Assembly (NCBI RefSeq): GCF_036099295.1 | Contig: NZ_CP107976.1 | Coordinates: 806,001-870,000 of the forward strand | From: Streptomyces sp. NBC_00358 | Lineage (GTDB): Bacteria; Actinomycetota; Actinomycetes; Streptomycetales; Streptomycetaceae | DNA length: 64,000 nt | Direction: 5' to 3' | In this document: positions 1 to 7,907 of the stretch, piece by piece | Position numbering within the stretch: the first letter of the stretch is position 1 | Layout: every line of letters begins with the position of its first letter | Notes under the pieces: model-generated | What the model saw: only the letters and a program-made list of their open reading frames with translations | Told to the model about the DNA's origin: nothing | Databases searched by the model: none | Translations under genes and position numbers: made by a program

Positions 1-299
1 GGTCCGTCGGCGACCGGAAGGTCATGTCCTTCGCGGCACGCCATCTCGGTTTCGCCGAGAGGGAGGCGGGGCGGTTCGACCGAGCCCGCGAGCTGCTGAC
101 CGAATCGGTGACCCTGCGCCGCGACATCGGGTTCATGCCCGGACTGGCGGCGGGTCTGGTCGCGCTCGCCTACCTGTCCGCCGAGACCAACGACCGCGAT
201 GCGGCCCTCCGCCACCTCGACGATGCGCAGACCACCGCCGAACAGTGCTCCGCGAAAGCCGTGCTGGGCTGGATCGAGCAGGCGCGCGCCCAGATCTGA
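1..299 (+). CDS. C-terminal end of a TPR-containing protein (partial)
   Basis: The open frame runs in from the left edge and stops at 299, so only about 98 C-terminal residues are visible. They form helix-turn-helix pairs with TPR spacing (residues such as ARHLGFAEREAGRFDRAREL). This pattern is typical of the C-terminal TPR part of large actinobacterial LuxR- or AfsR-type regulators and of STAND ATPases. No DNA-binding domain is inside the window, so the full protein type is inferred only. The ATG at 24 is internal, because the frame stays open to the edge upstream of it. Confidence 0.6.
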   Translation, partial: SVGDRKVMSFAARHLGFAEREAGRFDRARELLTESVTLRRDIGFMPGLAAGLVALAYLSAETNDRDAALRHLDDAQTTAEQCSAKAVLGWIEQARAQI

Positions 300-402
300 C
301 CCGAGCCCTGCACCGGCGCCGTGCCGCGTGGACCGCCTCGCGAGCGTCCGCCTGTCGTCGAGGGTCCGATGTACTGGCCGGGGGCCCGCGTACCGGCGCG
401 GG

Positions 403-1146
403 TCAGGAGTCCGTCACCAGGAGTCGATAGCCGACGTCGATGGTGTCGAGCGCGAGCAGATCGGCGTGACGTCGGTGCCATCGGCCGGTCGCGAGGTCGT
501 CGGTGAGCGCCGCGAGTCCGGGAGCGAGGGCGTCCGCTCCAGCCTGGGCGAACATGGAGATTCCGGCCCGCACTTGGGGGTCGAGGTAGGCGTGGGGACG
601 GCGCCAGTACGCGGCGCCGAAGCCGTCGGTGCAGTCGTGCGGGACGTGAACGGGCTCCTGACGTGCCCCGCCGAGGAGAGCGGCCAGCCGGTCGATCGGG
701 ACGGCGCGGGTGTCGTCGAAGGCGGCGGCCTGTGGGAGGTAGTCGCGCACGAGCCAGAACTTCTCGCGGAAGATCTGCTGGTCCCAGGTCAGGATGACGA
801 TGCGGCGACGCGCGACCCGGCGGAGTTCGGCGATGCCGGCCGCGAGGTCACTCCAGTGATGGACGGTCAGCAGGGCCATGACGGCGTCGGCGGCGTTGTC
901 GCGCACCGGAAGCTGTTCGGCGACCGCGCGCACGGCGGGCGCGGACCCGGGCGGTCGCTGGGCGAGCATGATCCTGCTGGGCTCGACGGCGAGAACCGTC
1001 CGGGGCGGCTCGTAGGAACCGGTGCCCGCACCGACGTTGATCACATCTACGGCGTCCCCGAGCGCGGCGTGGATCTGCGCGGTGATCCGCGGATCCGGCT
1101 GCCGGGTCCGGCCGTACGTAGCACCGAGCGTGTCATAGATGGCCAT
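403..1146 (-). CDS. class I SAM-dependent methyltransferase
   Basis: The gene encodes 247 residues. A glycine-rich SAM-binding loop (VINVGAGTGSYEP) lies near residues 36-48, followed by an acidic residue at the end of strand 2 (LAVEPSR) and a post-III region with a conserved aromatic (VHHWSDLAAGIAEL). This is the Methyltransf_11 fold, used for small-molecule methylation; the substrate is unknown. The ATG at 1146 follows a GAGGGG ribosome site. It points away from the tRNA on its right and convergently toward the TPR gene on its left. There is no operon partner. Confidence 0.8.
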   Translation of the reverse strand: MAIYDTLGATYGRTRQPDPRITAQIHAALGDAVDVINVGAGTGSYEPPRTVLAVEPSRIMLAQRPPGSAPAVRAVAEQLPVRDNAADAVMALLTVHHWSDLAAGIAELRRVARRRIVILTWDQQIFREKFWLVRDYLPQAAAFDDTRAVPIDRLAALLGGARQEPVHVPHDCTDGFGAAYWRRPHAYLDPQVRAGISMFAQAGADALAPGLAALTDDLATGRWHRRHADLLALDTIDVGYRLLVTDS

Positions 1147-1259
1147 GCCCCTCAGTATGCGATCAAGCAGCCGGGCCGGGGGCCACCGCGCACAAGGGAG
1201 CCGACGGCCCGGCGGAGAGGGAGCGTCGCGTCCGCACCGCTGGAGGCCGGACAGCGGAA

Positions 1260-1290
1260 GACCCTGTCCCGCGGATAGCGGGACAGGGTC
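1260..1290 (-). terminator. 13-bp perfect stem-loop after the tRNA
   Basis: GACCCTGTCCCGC and its exact complement flank a 5-base loop. The hairpin starts four bases beyond the encoded CCA of the minus-strand tRNA, so it is very probably the tRNA terminator. No long T-run follows, which is usual in Streptomyces. It also lies about 110 bp upstream of the methyltransferase start. Confidence 0.75.
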
Positions 1291-1294
1291 TTCA

Positions 1295-1367
1295 TGGAGC
1301 GCCGGGCAGGCCTTGCACCTGCATTTCCCCGCAGGAAGCGGGGCGTCTTTCCTTGGACCACCAACGC
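1295..1367 (-). tRNA. tRNA-Gly (anticodon UCC), divergent
   Basis: On the minus strand a 73-nt cloverleaf can be drawn, including an encoded CCA. The acceptor is GCGTTGG/CCGGCGC (two G-U pairs), followed by U8 and G9. The D stem is GTC/GAC with loop CAAGGAAA, which keeps A14, G18G19 and A21. The anticodon stem is CCCCG/CGGGG with loop CTTCCTG, giving anticodon UCC. The variable loop has 4 nt and the T stem is GCAGG/CCTGC. The T loop is TGCAAGG, so G replaces the near-universal U55 and also occupies position 60, and base 37 is U instead of a purine. All stems pair, so it is folded RNA rather than decay. The deviations suggest a specialised or minor glycine tRNA. Confidence 0.65.
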
Positions 1368-1735
1368 ATCGAGAGAGTCGGTGCGATGTCCGCCGACCAG
1401 CTCAAGATCAATCGTATCAGATGATCACCCTGGCTCCCGCGCATCGAGCGGGCAGGCGATGTCAGTGGGCGATGCGATGCTGACACCGGCAACAGCGATG
1501 ACAGTGACCAGAAGGAGTCACTTGCCTGATGAACGATCAGGGCCCGACCTGCCCCCGGTCGTCGTCGACTCCGCGTCGAACACCGCTGGGCGTACCGGAA
1601 CGGGCGGGGCGTACTCACCCGTCCCGGCGCTGAACCTGCTCAAGGAATTCGGGGACCGACTCGGTCCGGTCCACTACTACGGAGGGCTTCGAACTGCGGC
1701 CGACGGGCCTCGCCGCGGGCCGCCTCGGGCCGGCT
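1368..1735. other. stretch without a convincing gene
   Basis: No ORF here has both a plausible start and a recognisable product. A plus-strand frame around 1612-1710 has coding-like third positions and gives a protein-like stretch (NLLKEFGDRLGPVHYYGG) but has no ribosome site. It may be the remnant of a lost gene. Nothing else is seen. Confidence 0.4.
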
Positions 1736-2728
1736 TCAGGCAGGCGTTCCCGTGCCGTACAGGCTGGTGTACGTTCCGTGGACGGCGGTTCGGCCGGCTT
1801 CCAGGGCGGTTTCGAGGAGGTCGCCCTCGCGCGCCAGGCGGCCTACCGGCGGTGAGTCCGCGGCGGGGCGGATCGAGACCATCGCCGCGTGGTCGGCGAG
1901 AAGTGCGTCGTCCTCGGCCAGGCGGGTCTCACGGTCCAGGAACACCTGGCGCAGGGCTTCCGGTTCACGGCGCAGGAAGGTCCTGGCGATGAGCGGGGCG
2001 GAGCGCGACGGCCGCGCGACGTCGATCGCACGCCGGGACCGCAGCACCATGACATGGGTGGCGCCCTGAGCCAGCGCGGTTCGATACGGTACGGATTCGG
2101 AGACGCCCGCGTCGTAGAACCGGCGCCCGCGCAGCGTCACGGGTTCGCCCGCCAGGAGCGGCAGTGCGGCGCTGGCGCGCAGGGCGAGGCGCAGTTCCGC
2201 GGCGTCGTCTATGAAGGGCCGCAGGTCGATGGATTCCCCGGTCGCGGCGTCGGTGGCCAGGGGGTGGTACTCGACATCACTGGCCAGGATCGAGTCGAAG
2301 TCCATCGGAGCGCAGTCCTCGTCGCCGTAGCGGTAGAGCACCTCGTAGAAGGCGTGCAGGTCCACGAGCGGCCGGCCGCGCAGCGGGTTCGAGCGCCGGA
2401 TCAGCGTCCTGGCGTACTTGGGGACCGCCCAGAAGCGCAGCGACTGCGGGCTCGTACTCAGCAGCCACGCTCCGGAGGCTGCGCCGGCCGAAGCCCCGTA
2501 GACGGCGTCGAAGCTGTTGGTCAGTCCGAGTTCGTGGAGCGCCAGGGCCATGCCGCCGGCGATGATGCCGCGCATCCCGCCGCCCTCGATGGCCAGGGCG
2601 ACGCGGTGTCCGTCGGCGCGTGCGCCGGGGCGACTGCCGGCCCGCGCACGCTCGGTGAGCACGCGCCAGACCGGGTGCGGTTCGCCGGGCTCGGGCGTGG
2701 CGGCGGAGGTTGCGGCGGTCGTCGTCAT
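1736..2728 (-). CDS. patatin-like phospholipase
   Basis: The 330-residue protein carries the patatin signature. It has an oxyanion-hole loop (AIEGGGMRGIIAGG), the nucleophile elbow GASAG about 40 residues later, and the catalytic Asp in FYDAGVSESVPY. Such serine-Asp lipid acyl hydrolases cleave phospholipid or neutral lipid acyl esters. No signal peptide or membrane segment is obvious, so it is probably cytoplasmic. The ATG at 2728 follows a GGAG; a GTG at 2776 would add 16 residues but has no ribosome site. A TetR gene lies upstream on the same strand, and a 19-bp palindrome lies 140 bp upstream of this start. Confidence 0.85.
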   Translation of the reverse strand: MTTTAATSAATPEPGEPHPVWRVLTERARAGSRPGARADGHRVALAIEGGGMRGIIAGGMALALHELGLTNSFDAVYGASAGAASGAWLLSTSPQSLRFWAVPKYARTLIRRSNPLRGRPLVDLHAFYEVLYRYGDEDCAPMDFDSILASDVEYHPLATDAATGESIDLRPFIDDAAELRLALRASAALPLLAGEPVTLRGRRFYDAGVSESVPYRTALAQGATHVMVLRSRRAIDVARPSRSAPLIARTFLRREPEALRQVFLDRETRLAEDDALLADHAAMVSIRPAADSPPVGRLAREGDLLETALEAGRTAVHGTYTSLYGTGTPA

Positions 2729-2867
2729 CGCGGTCAGGGCTCCAGGGGACTGCTCGGGAGTGGAATCCGCACGCACGGGGTGGACCGGGGCGGCGCGAGC
2801 GTCCGCATCCTCGGATCACCTTCTCGCCGTATGGATCTACCGATTATTTTACCAGTCAACAGCCACT

Positions 2868-2886
2868 CACTAGCCGATGGCTAGTG
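2868..2886. promoter_or_regulatory. 19-bp palindrome, probable repressor operator
   Basis: CACTAGCC and GGCTAGTG flank a 3-bp centre. The site lies in an AT-rich patch between the TetR gene (ends 3052) and the patatin gene (starts 2728). Size and place fit a TetR-family operator controlling the lipase. The assignment to this TetR is inferred from adjacency. Confidence 0.55.
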
Positions 2887-3051
2887 AAATACGTGTCACA
2901 TCCAGTCACATCCGGAAGGAGCGAGCCCGCACGGAGCGTGACCGCCCGGAGAGCGCCCGCCGGAGGGCGCCCGGCGCACCCGGACGAGGGCACGACCTCC
3001 GCCGACCCGGCCGCCGGTCGCCGGCCGACAGCGGCTGCCACGGACGACGGA

Positions 3052-3672
3052 TCAGGTCTCGTCCGTCCCGGCGGCGCCCGGCACGGCCAGCAGGGCACGG
3101 ACGGTCAGAAGGAGCGTGGCCCTCAGTTCGTCGTCCGAGAGATCGGAGAGCTCGCCGAGCCCTTCCAGCATCCACACGCACATCACGTAGGCCATGCGTT
3201 CCGCCGGCGTGGGCGAGCCGCCGAACAGCACCCTCAGAACGCGACGCCTTCGCCCGTCGTTCTCGGCGTAGACGCTGGCGGCCCTGATCTCGGGATCGTG
3301 CAGGAGCATGGTTCCGAGCTCGCGGTTGCGCACCAGGAAGTCGACCCAGCCGACCGCGTACGCCTCCAGCCTCTCCTGGCGGGATGCCATCCCCGCCAAC
3401 TCGTCCAGGAGCACGGTCATTTCCTCCACCGCCGGATCGAGCGAGGCCTGGAGGATCTGCGCCTTGGTCCGGAAGTGGTAGTAGACCGCCGCTTTGGTGA
3501 TGCCCATGTCGTTCGCGATGGCCTGCAGCGAGGTCGCTTGGTAGCCGTGGCCGGCGAACAGCCGCTGAGCGGTTTCGACGATCTGCTGCCGCGTCGCCGC
3601 CGCCTGGGCGGCTCGGCCGGCCGCCGGGGGATGCGGCTCTCGCTCGCTGACCACGCTCGCTCGCTCCCGCAT
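3052..3672 (-). CDS. TetR/AcrR-family transcriptional regulator
   Basis: The 206-residue protein has a classical N-terminal TetR helix-turn-helix at about residues 28-75 (TRQQIVETAQRLFAGHGYQ, then GITKAAVYYHFRTKAQIL). The C-terminal ligand-binding half is helical and shows no family-specific motif. The ATG at 3672 has a GAAGG eight to ten bases upstream. The gene precedes the patatin gene on the same strand, separated by about 320 bp containing a 19-bp palindrome. A local repressor of that lipase is the simplest reading; the ligand is unknown. Confidence 0.85.
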   Translation of the reverse strand: MRERASVVSEREPHPPAAGRAAQAAATRQQIVETAQRLFAGHGYQATSLQAIANDMGITKAAVYYHFRTKAQILQASLDPAVEEMTVLLDELAGMASRQERLEAYAVGWVDFLVRNRELGTMLLHDPEIRAASVYAENDGRRRRVLRVLFGGSPTPAERMAYVMCVWMLEGLGELSDLSDDELRATLLLTVRALLAVPGAAGTDET

Positions 3673-3840
3673 GGATCGTGCCTTCGTCGGACCCTGGTGA
3701 CCAACCCCTGAACAGCCACTTTACGCGTGCTGTCCGCCGCCCGGCCATCGGCCGGCCGACCGGCACCGGTGTGGGCACGGGACCGTACCGATGACGGGGC
3801 GGGCGCTCCGCCCGGTCCTCGGCGCCGGGAGCCGCCACCT

Positions 3841-4644
3841 CTACGGCTTGCGGGCGACACCCACGTACAGCGGGATCTGTTCGCTCTGGTTGTAGTGGCC
3901 GCCTCTCTGAGGGTGCCAGCGTGCTGCGAGTTCGATACCGGGGTCGAGAAGCTCAAGTCCCGTGAAGAACCTGGCGAATTCGGCGCGTGACCGCACCTGT
4001 GCCGTGGTTCCCCCCTTGCGGTAGACCTCGACGACCCGCTCCCACGCTTCGGGGTCGAAGTCCCCTGTCGCGTGGGAGAGAGCCAAGTGGCTGCCGGGAG
4101 CGAGGGACTTGAGAAATTCCGACACGATGCGGTGAGGGTCGTCCTCGTCGCCCACCAGGTGCAGAAGCGCCATCATGGAGAGGGCGACCGGCTGACTGAA
4201 GTCCAGGGTCTCGCTCGCCGCCGCCAGGATCTTCCCCGGTTCCTGCACGTCGGCCTGGATGTACGCGGTACGCCCCTCCGGGGTGCTGTGCAGAAGCGCC
4301 TCGGCGTGTCTGAGGACGATCGGATCGTTGTCGGCGTACACCACGCGGGCGTCGGGGGTGACGGCCTGGACGATCTGGTGAAGGTTCGGGGCGGTCGGAA
4401 TTCCGGTACCGATGTCGAGGAACTGACGGATGCCCTGTCGCGCCAGCATTCGGGCGGCACGATGCATGAAGTCCCGGTTGGTACGCGCCATCTCCTTGAC
4501 CGCGGGGAAGAAGGAGATGACCTGCTCGGCGGCCTTCCAGTCGACGGGATAGTTGTCCTTGCCGTCGAGGAAGTAGTCATACATGCGCGCCGACTGGGGT
4601 TTGCTGGTGTCGATGTCGTCGGCACCCGTTCCTGCGTGTGTCAC
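3841..4644 (-). CDS. SAM-dependent methyltransferase, SAV2177/DUF574 family
   Basis: The 267 residues match the actinobacterial PF04672 family. Near the N terminus is the hallmark SARMYDYFLDGKDNYPVD, followed by a SAM loop FLDIGTGIPTAPNLHQ, the strand-2 segment VVYADNDPIVL, and LSMMALLHLVGDEDDP. Streptomycetes carry many paralogs and their substrates are unknown. They often sit beside XRE/DUF397 pairs, as here: the DUF397 gene is about 110 bp upstream on the same strand. No SAM-binding residue appears to be missing. Confidence 0.88.
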   Translation of the reverse strand: MTHAGTGADDIDTSKPQSARMYDYFLDGKDNYPVDWKAAEQVISFFPAVKEMARTNRDFMHRAARMLARQGIRQFLDIGTGIPTAPNLHQIVQAVTPDARVVYADNDPIVLRHAEALLHSTPEGRTAYIQADVQEPGKILAAASETLDFSQPVALSMMALLHLVGDEDDPHRIVSEFLKSLAPGSHLALSHATGDFDPEAWERVVEVYRKGGTTAQVRSRAEFARFFTGLELLDPGIELAARWHPQRGGHYNQSEQIPLYVGVARKP

Positions 4645-4753
4645 TTAGGCCCTCCGCCACTACGGCGTGATCGTTGGAGTTGATTTCGGGTGTGCCGCGG
4701 CCGCTGTCGTCGTCCGGGTCCCGGGTCCGGTCACCGGCGTCGACGCCCCGGTC

Positions 4754-4984
4754 TCAGGTGATGAGGAAGTCCGCCCGTCCCTCCTTGGCGGCCCCCACGA
4801 ACTCGGCGATGACCGAGGAGGCGCAGATGAGGGCCGGGCCGTCGGGGTCCGTCGACTGTCTGACCGCCACGATGCCGCCGCCGAGTTTCTTCATCTCGAC
4901 GCAGGTGCCGTTGGCGCTCCCGCCCCACGGCTTGCGCCACCCGTGGGGCCCCAGTTCCTCGGCGGCGTTCATGGCGTGCTTCAT
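4754..4984 (-). CDS. DUF397 domain protein
   Basis: This 76-residue protein fits the DUF397 family. It has an N-terminal GWRKPWGGSANGTCVEM with the S-x-x-x-x-C-V-E core, a central VAVRQSTDPDGPAL, and a C-terminal aromatic SSVIAEFVGAAKEGRADF. DUF397 proteins are normally paired with an XRE regulator carrying a DUF5753 domain, and in some cases act as an antagonist of it. The start overlaps the stop of the upstream frame by 4 bases (ATGA), the usual coupling. Here, however, the partner is only a remnant. Confidence 0.85.
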   Translation of the reverse strand: MKHAMNAAEELGPHGWRKPWGGSANGTCVEMKKLGGGIVAVRQSTDPDGPALICASSVIAEFVGAAKEGRADFLIT

Positions 4985-5094
4985 CGTTCTGTCTCCTTGC
5001 GGACGTCTGCCAGGGATTCCCCGGCACGTCGTGCGGACATGACCTGGGTACTCGTCTGGTCGAACATCTCGGGGTACAGAGCCACGCGTCGGTC
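4981..5094 (-). pseudogene. C-terminal remnant of an XRE/DUF5753 regulator
   Basis: The last 37 codons before the ATGA overlap with the DUF397 gene give LYPEMFDQTSTQVMSARRAG and an acidic/basic tail. This resembles the end of a DUF5753 (Scr1-type) regulator, where a phenylalanine-rich helix precedes a serine-containing linker. Upstream the frame turns into arginine/proline-rich sequence without helix-turn-helix or DUF5753 motifs. The gene was apparently truncated by deletion, leaving only the coupled end. Recognition rests on a short segment. Confidence 0.45.
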
Positions 5095-5692
5095 CGGCTC
5101 GACCCGGCGCGGGCCGGGGCGGTTCGGGCGCAGGGCGTCGCGGGCGGAGTCCTCGGCGGATGGAAACACCGGAACCGCACGGGTTCGTAACCGCGGATCC
5201 GGGCGGCCGGGTCCTTCGGAACGGAGTGCGCCATGGATCGCTGCGGCAGGACGTCGCGGTAACTCCGCCGCCGGCCGGGCTCGTCGGCGCGGCCCTTCGG
5301 AACGAGGGATTCCTGACGCGGTCCTCAGGGAACGTTCCGGGCCAAGAGGCGCTTCGCTCACGGCAGTTGCCGCAGCCGCCTGCCCGGCACCACCTGAACC
5401 ACGGTCGGAGCAGACCGCGGTGCGCTCATGTCTCACGCCTCATCGACCCCCTGGACGCGCAGCAGTCTGCCATGCCCCTCGTGCTCACGGACAGCCCTGG
5501 TGATCACCACAGCGCGCGACGAGCGGAACTCCTCGCGCCGCCCGGGGCGGAATGGGCGGGTCGTCGGCATGTCGTCCGATTCGAGGGGAGAACCAGGTCC
5601 GCGGTCACGCGGACGAACGCGTGCCGGCCGGCTGAGGGCAGCCGGCCGGCCTCCGAACGTCCGGCCCTCGCGTCCGGCCGACCGGGCGGGTC
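5095..5692. other. stretch without a gene
   Basis: About 600 bp without a credible coding region on either strand. Translations are arginine/proline-rich or broken, and no ribosome sites precede the longer frames. It probably contains the eroded body of the XRE regulator. No RNA structure or mobile-element end was recognised. Confidence 0.5.
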
Positions 5693-5872
5693 CTACGACA
5701 GTCGGGCCATCGCGTCGATGCTGACGGTGGGCCGGCCGGAGGTGGCCTGGTTGACGGGTGCCACCCGCCAGGCGGCCAGGTTGAGCTTCTGCCAGGGCAG
5801 CATGGTGACGCCGGAGGGCGGCACACGGATCTTCCCGGCTGTGACCGTGTTGTAGTAGGCGTCGGTCCGACT
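5693..5872 (-). pseudogene. possible gene remnant of unknown type
   Basis: About 59 codons ending at 5693 give a protein-like sequence (DAYYNTVTAGKIRVPPSGV, then LPWQKLNLAAWRVAPV) unlike the low-complexity translations around it. The frame then runs into the reverse side of the glycosidase gene without a start. It looks like the 3' end of a lost gene, but I do not recognise the family. Confidence 0.3.
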
Positions 5873-5906
5873 CCGGGGAGTCACGGCCGCCCGGGAGACG
5901 ACGGAG

Positions 5907-7223
5907 TCAGGAACGGCTTCCCGATGTCGTGGCCACGAGCCAGCCCATCGCCGGGAGCGAGACGGAACCGGTCGCGGAATCGACGGAGGCGTCACCCGCG
6001 GCAGGTCGCCAGGAAGCGGCCGGGACGCCGGCGGTGGCCGGAGCGGAGCCGAAGTTGAGGGCGACCGCGAGGGTGGCGTCGGACTCGGGCGCGTCGAGGG
6101 TGTAGCTGAGAACGTTGTTGTCGAGGGTGTGGACGCGGGTCCGGGCCCGTACGAGCCAGGGGTGGCGGCGCCGCACGCCCACCAGGGTCTGGTGGAGCCG
6201 CTGGACCGCCAGTCCGTCGGGGCCGAGACCGGACGGGGAGAGGGGAAACGCGGGGCGGACAGCGTCGTCCCCGCCCGCGCGGTCCTCCTTGACGCCCTCC
6301 CAGGCACGCTCGTCCCCCGCGTAGACGGAGGGGATGCCCCCGACGGTGAACAGCACGGTGAGCGCGTGCGCCACGTGACGGGGCTCGCCGAGCCGGCTGG
6401 CGAGGCGCGTGACGTCGTGGTTGCCGACGAACGTCTGGGGCGCGAAGGTGTCGATCATGGCGTTGTGCCGCTTGAGCGCCCAGGCCAGTTCGTGCGGGTT
6501 GCCGTCGTTGAGCGAGCTCCAGATCGCCTTCCACAGCTCGTACTGCGTCACGGTGTCCAGGCCGCCCTCGACGACGTACGACGCGTAGTCGCCATGGATC
6601 ACCTCACCGCTGAACCACGCCTCGGGGTGACGGGACCTGACCCGGTCCGTGACGGTGCGCCAGAAGGGGCGGGGCACCGCGTAGGCCGCGTCCAGCCGCC
6701 AGCCCGCGATGCCGCGGTCGAGCCAGTGGCCAAGGACTTCGACGACATGGTCGGCGACCGCGGGGGACGCGTGGTTCAGGGCGACGAGATGACGGTGCCC
6801 CTCGAAGACGCGGAAGTCGTCGCCCTCGGGGACGAACCAGTCCGCGTACGGGGACGCGGTGCCGCGCCGCACCACGTCGGCGAAGGGGGCGAAGGACCTG
6901 CCGACATGGTTGAAGACGCCGTCCAGCAGGACCCGGACCCCGCGCGACCCGGCACGCTCGACCAGGTCGAGCAGGTCGGCCTCGGTGCCCAGGCGCGGAT
7001 CGACGCGAAAGGGGTCGGCCGTGTCGTAGCCGTGGCTCTCGGCGGCGAAGACCGGCCCCAGGGCGAGGCCGTTGCAGCCGAGGCCGACCAGGTGGTCGAG
7101 CCAGTCGGCCAGCACCGGCAGACGGTGCCGCACGGGCGCTCCGGCGGGCAGCGCGGTCGGCTCCGCGCCCAGGAAACTCAACGGGTGGACGTGCCACCAG
7201 ATCGCGTGGTCGGGCCAGGACAC
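5907..7223 (-). CDS. GH13 alpha-amylase family glycosidase
   Basis: The 438-residue protein has the four GH13 motifs in order: DGVFNHVG (I), GWRLDAAYA with the nucleophile Asp (II), WFSGEVIHGDY with the acid/base Glu (III), and FVGNHDVTRLAS with the transition-state Asp (IV). It acts on alpha-glucans or malto-oligosaccharides. No signal peptide is seen, so it is probably cytoplasmic. The GTG at 7223 follows a perfect GGAGG that overlaps the end of the upstream marR gene, which indicates co-transcription. Upstream in-frame starts lie within marR and translate to arginine-rich sequence. Confidence 0.9.
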   Translation of the reverse strand: MSWPDHAIWWHVHPLSFLGAEPTALPAGAPVRHRLPVLADWLDHLVGLGCNGLALGPVFAAESHGYDTADPFRVDPRLGTEADLLDLVERAGSRGVRVLLDGVFNHVGRSFAPFADVVRRGTASPYADWFVPEGDDFRVFEGHRHLVALNHASPAVADHVVEVLGHWLDRGIAGWRLDAAYAVPRPFWRTVTDRVRSRHPEAWFSGEVIHGDYASYVVEGGLDTVTQYELWKAIWSSLNDGNPHELAWALKRHNAMIDTFAPQTFVGNHDVTRLASRLGEPRHVAHALTVLFTVGGIPSVYAGDERAWEGVKEDRAGGDDAVRPAFPLSPSGLGPDGLAVQRLHQTLVGVRRRHPWLVRARTRVHTLDNNVLSYTLDAPESDATLAVALNFGSAPATAGVPAASWRPAAGDASVDSATGSVSLPAMGWLVATTSGSRS

Positions 7224-7234
7224 GGGCGCCTCCG

Positions 7235-7777
7235 TCAGTCGGATCGGGTCGTGGAGCCGGGCACGGTCGCCGGGGCGTCGGCGAGGCGGTTCATCAGACG
7301 GGCGGCGAGCAGCAGGACCTGACGCTCCGTCTCGGTGAGGTCGACGAGGGCGATGTCGAGCCATGCGTCGCGCTGCGCCATGTCGCGGGCGAGTGCCTCG
7401 CGCCCCGCTTCGGTCAGTTCCACCACGCGTTGCCGCCCGTCGTACGTGTCGCGCGTCCGGCTGATCAGGCCGTCCTGTTCGAGGTCGGCGAAGACCCGCG
7501 TCAGGGACTGCGGCTGCTGATGGTCGGCGGCGGCCAGCGCACCGGCCGACATGGGGCCGTTGCGGCGCAGGTGACCGAGGACGCTGCTCTTGTTGAGGCT
7601 GAGCCCGTCGGCGGGGCGCTCCGCGCTCAGCCTTCGCGCGAGCCGGATGACGCCCTGGCGGATCTCGGCGGGCGCCCGGTCGTGCCGTCCCTCGGCCGCG
7701 GGGGCCGGCCCCTCCCGCTCCTCGGCCCCGGAGCGCCCCGCGTCCCGACGCTCTGTTCGCTCTGTCTGCTCGCTCAT
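7235..7777 (-). CDS. MarR-family transcriptional regulator
   Basis: The 180-residue protein has the MarR winged helix. SVLGHLRRNGPMSAGALAAA leads into a recognition helix (QPQSLTRVFADLEQDGLISR), then the wing with the conserved DGRQRVVELTEAGREAL. The ATG at 7777 was chosen because an 18-bp palindrome lies just upstream and the longer frame runs through AT-rich promoter DNA. The glycosidase gene follows 11 bp downstream. A FUSC membrane protein is divergent across the operator, so this regulator probably controls both directions. Confidence 0.88.
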   Translation of the reverse strand: MSEQTERTERRDAGRSGAEEREGPAPAAEGRHDRAPAEIRQGVIRLARRLSAERPADGLSLNKSSVLGHLRRNGPMSAGALAAADHQQPQSLTRVFADLEQDGLISRTRDTYDGRQRVVELTEAGREALARDMAQRDAWLDIALVDLTETERQVLLLAARLMNRLADAPATVPGSTTRSD

Positions 7778-7786
7778 CACTGCTAA

Positions 7787-7804
7787 GTTATCACTTACGA
7801 TAAC
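7787..7804. promoter_or_regulatory. perfect 18-bp palindrome, probable MarR operator
   Basis: GTTATC and GATAAC flank a 6-bp centre, ending ten bases before the marR start. The position fits autoregulation and control of the divergent FUSC gene. Binding by this MarR is inferred. Confidence 0.65.
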
Positions 7805-7907
7805 GATGCGAGCCGTATCGGTCGACGACTTGCTGCAGGGCTTGTTCAGAGCCATTTTGGAGCCATTCCAGAGCCCGCTCAAGGAAGGGTCTTGGCGGTA
7901 ATCCTAC

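Noticed and set aside
199..1278. 359-codon plus-strand frame
   Set aside because: Antisense to a clear methyltransferase and overlapping the tRNA terminator. The composition is not protein-like.
6129..7322. 397-codon plus-strand frame
   Set aside because: Mirror of the GH13 gene, which shows all four catalytic motifs on the other strand.
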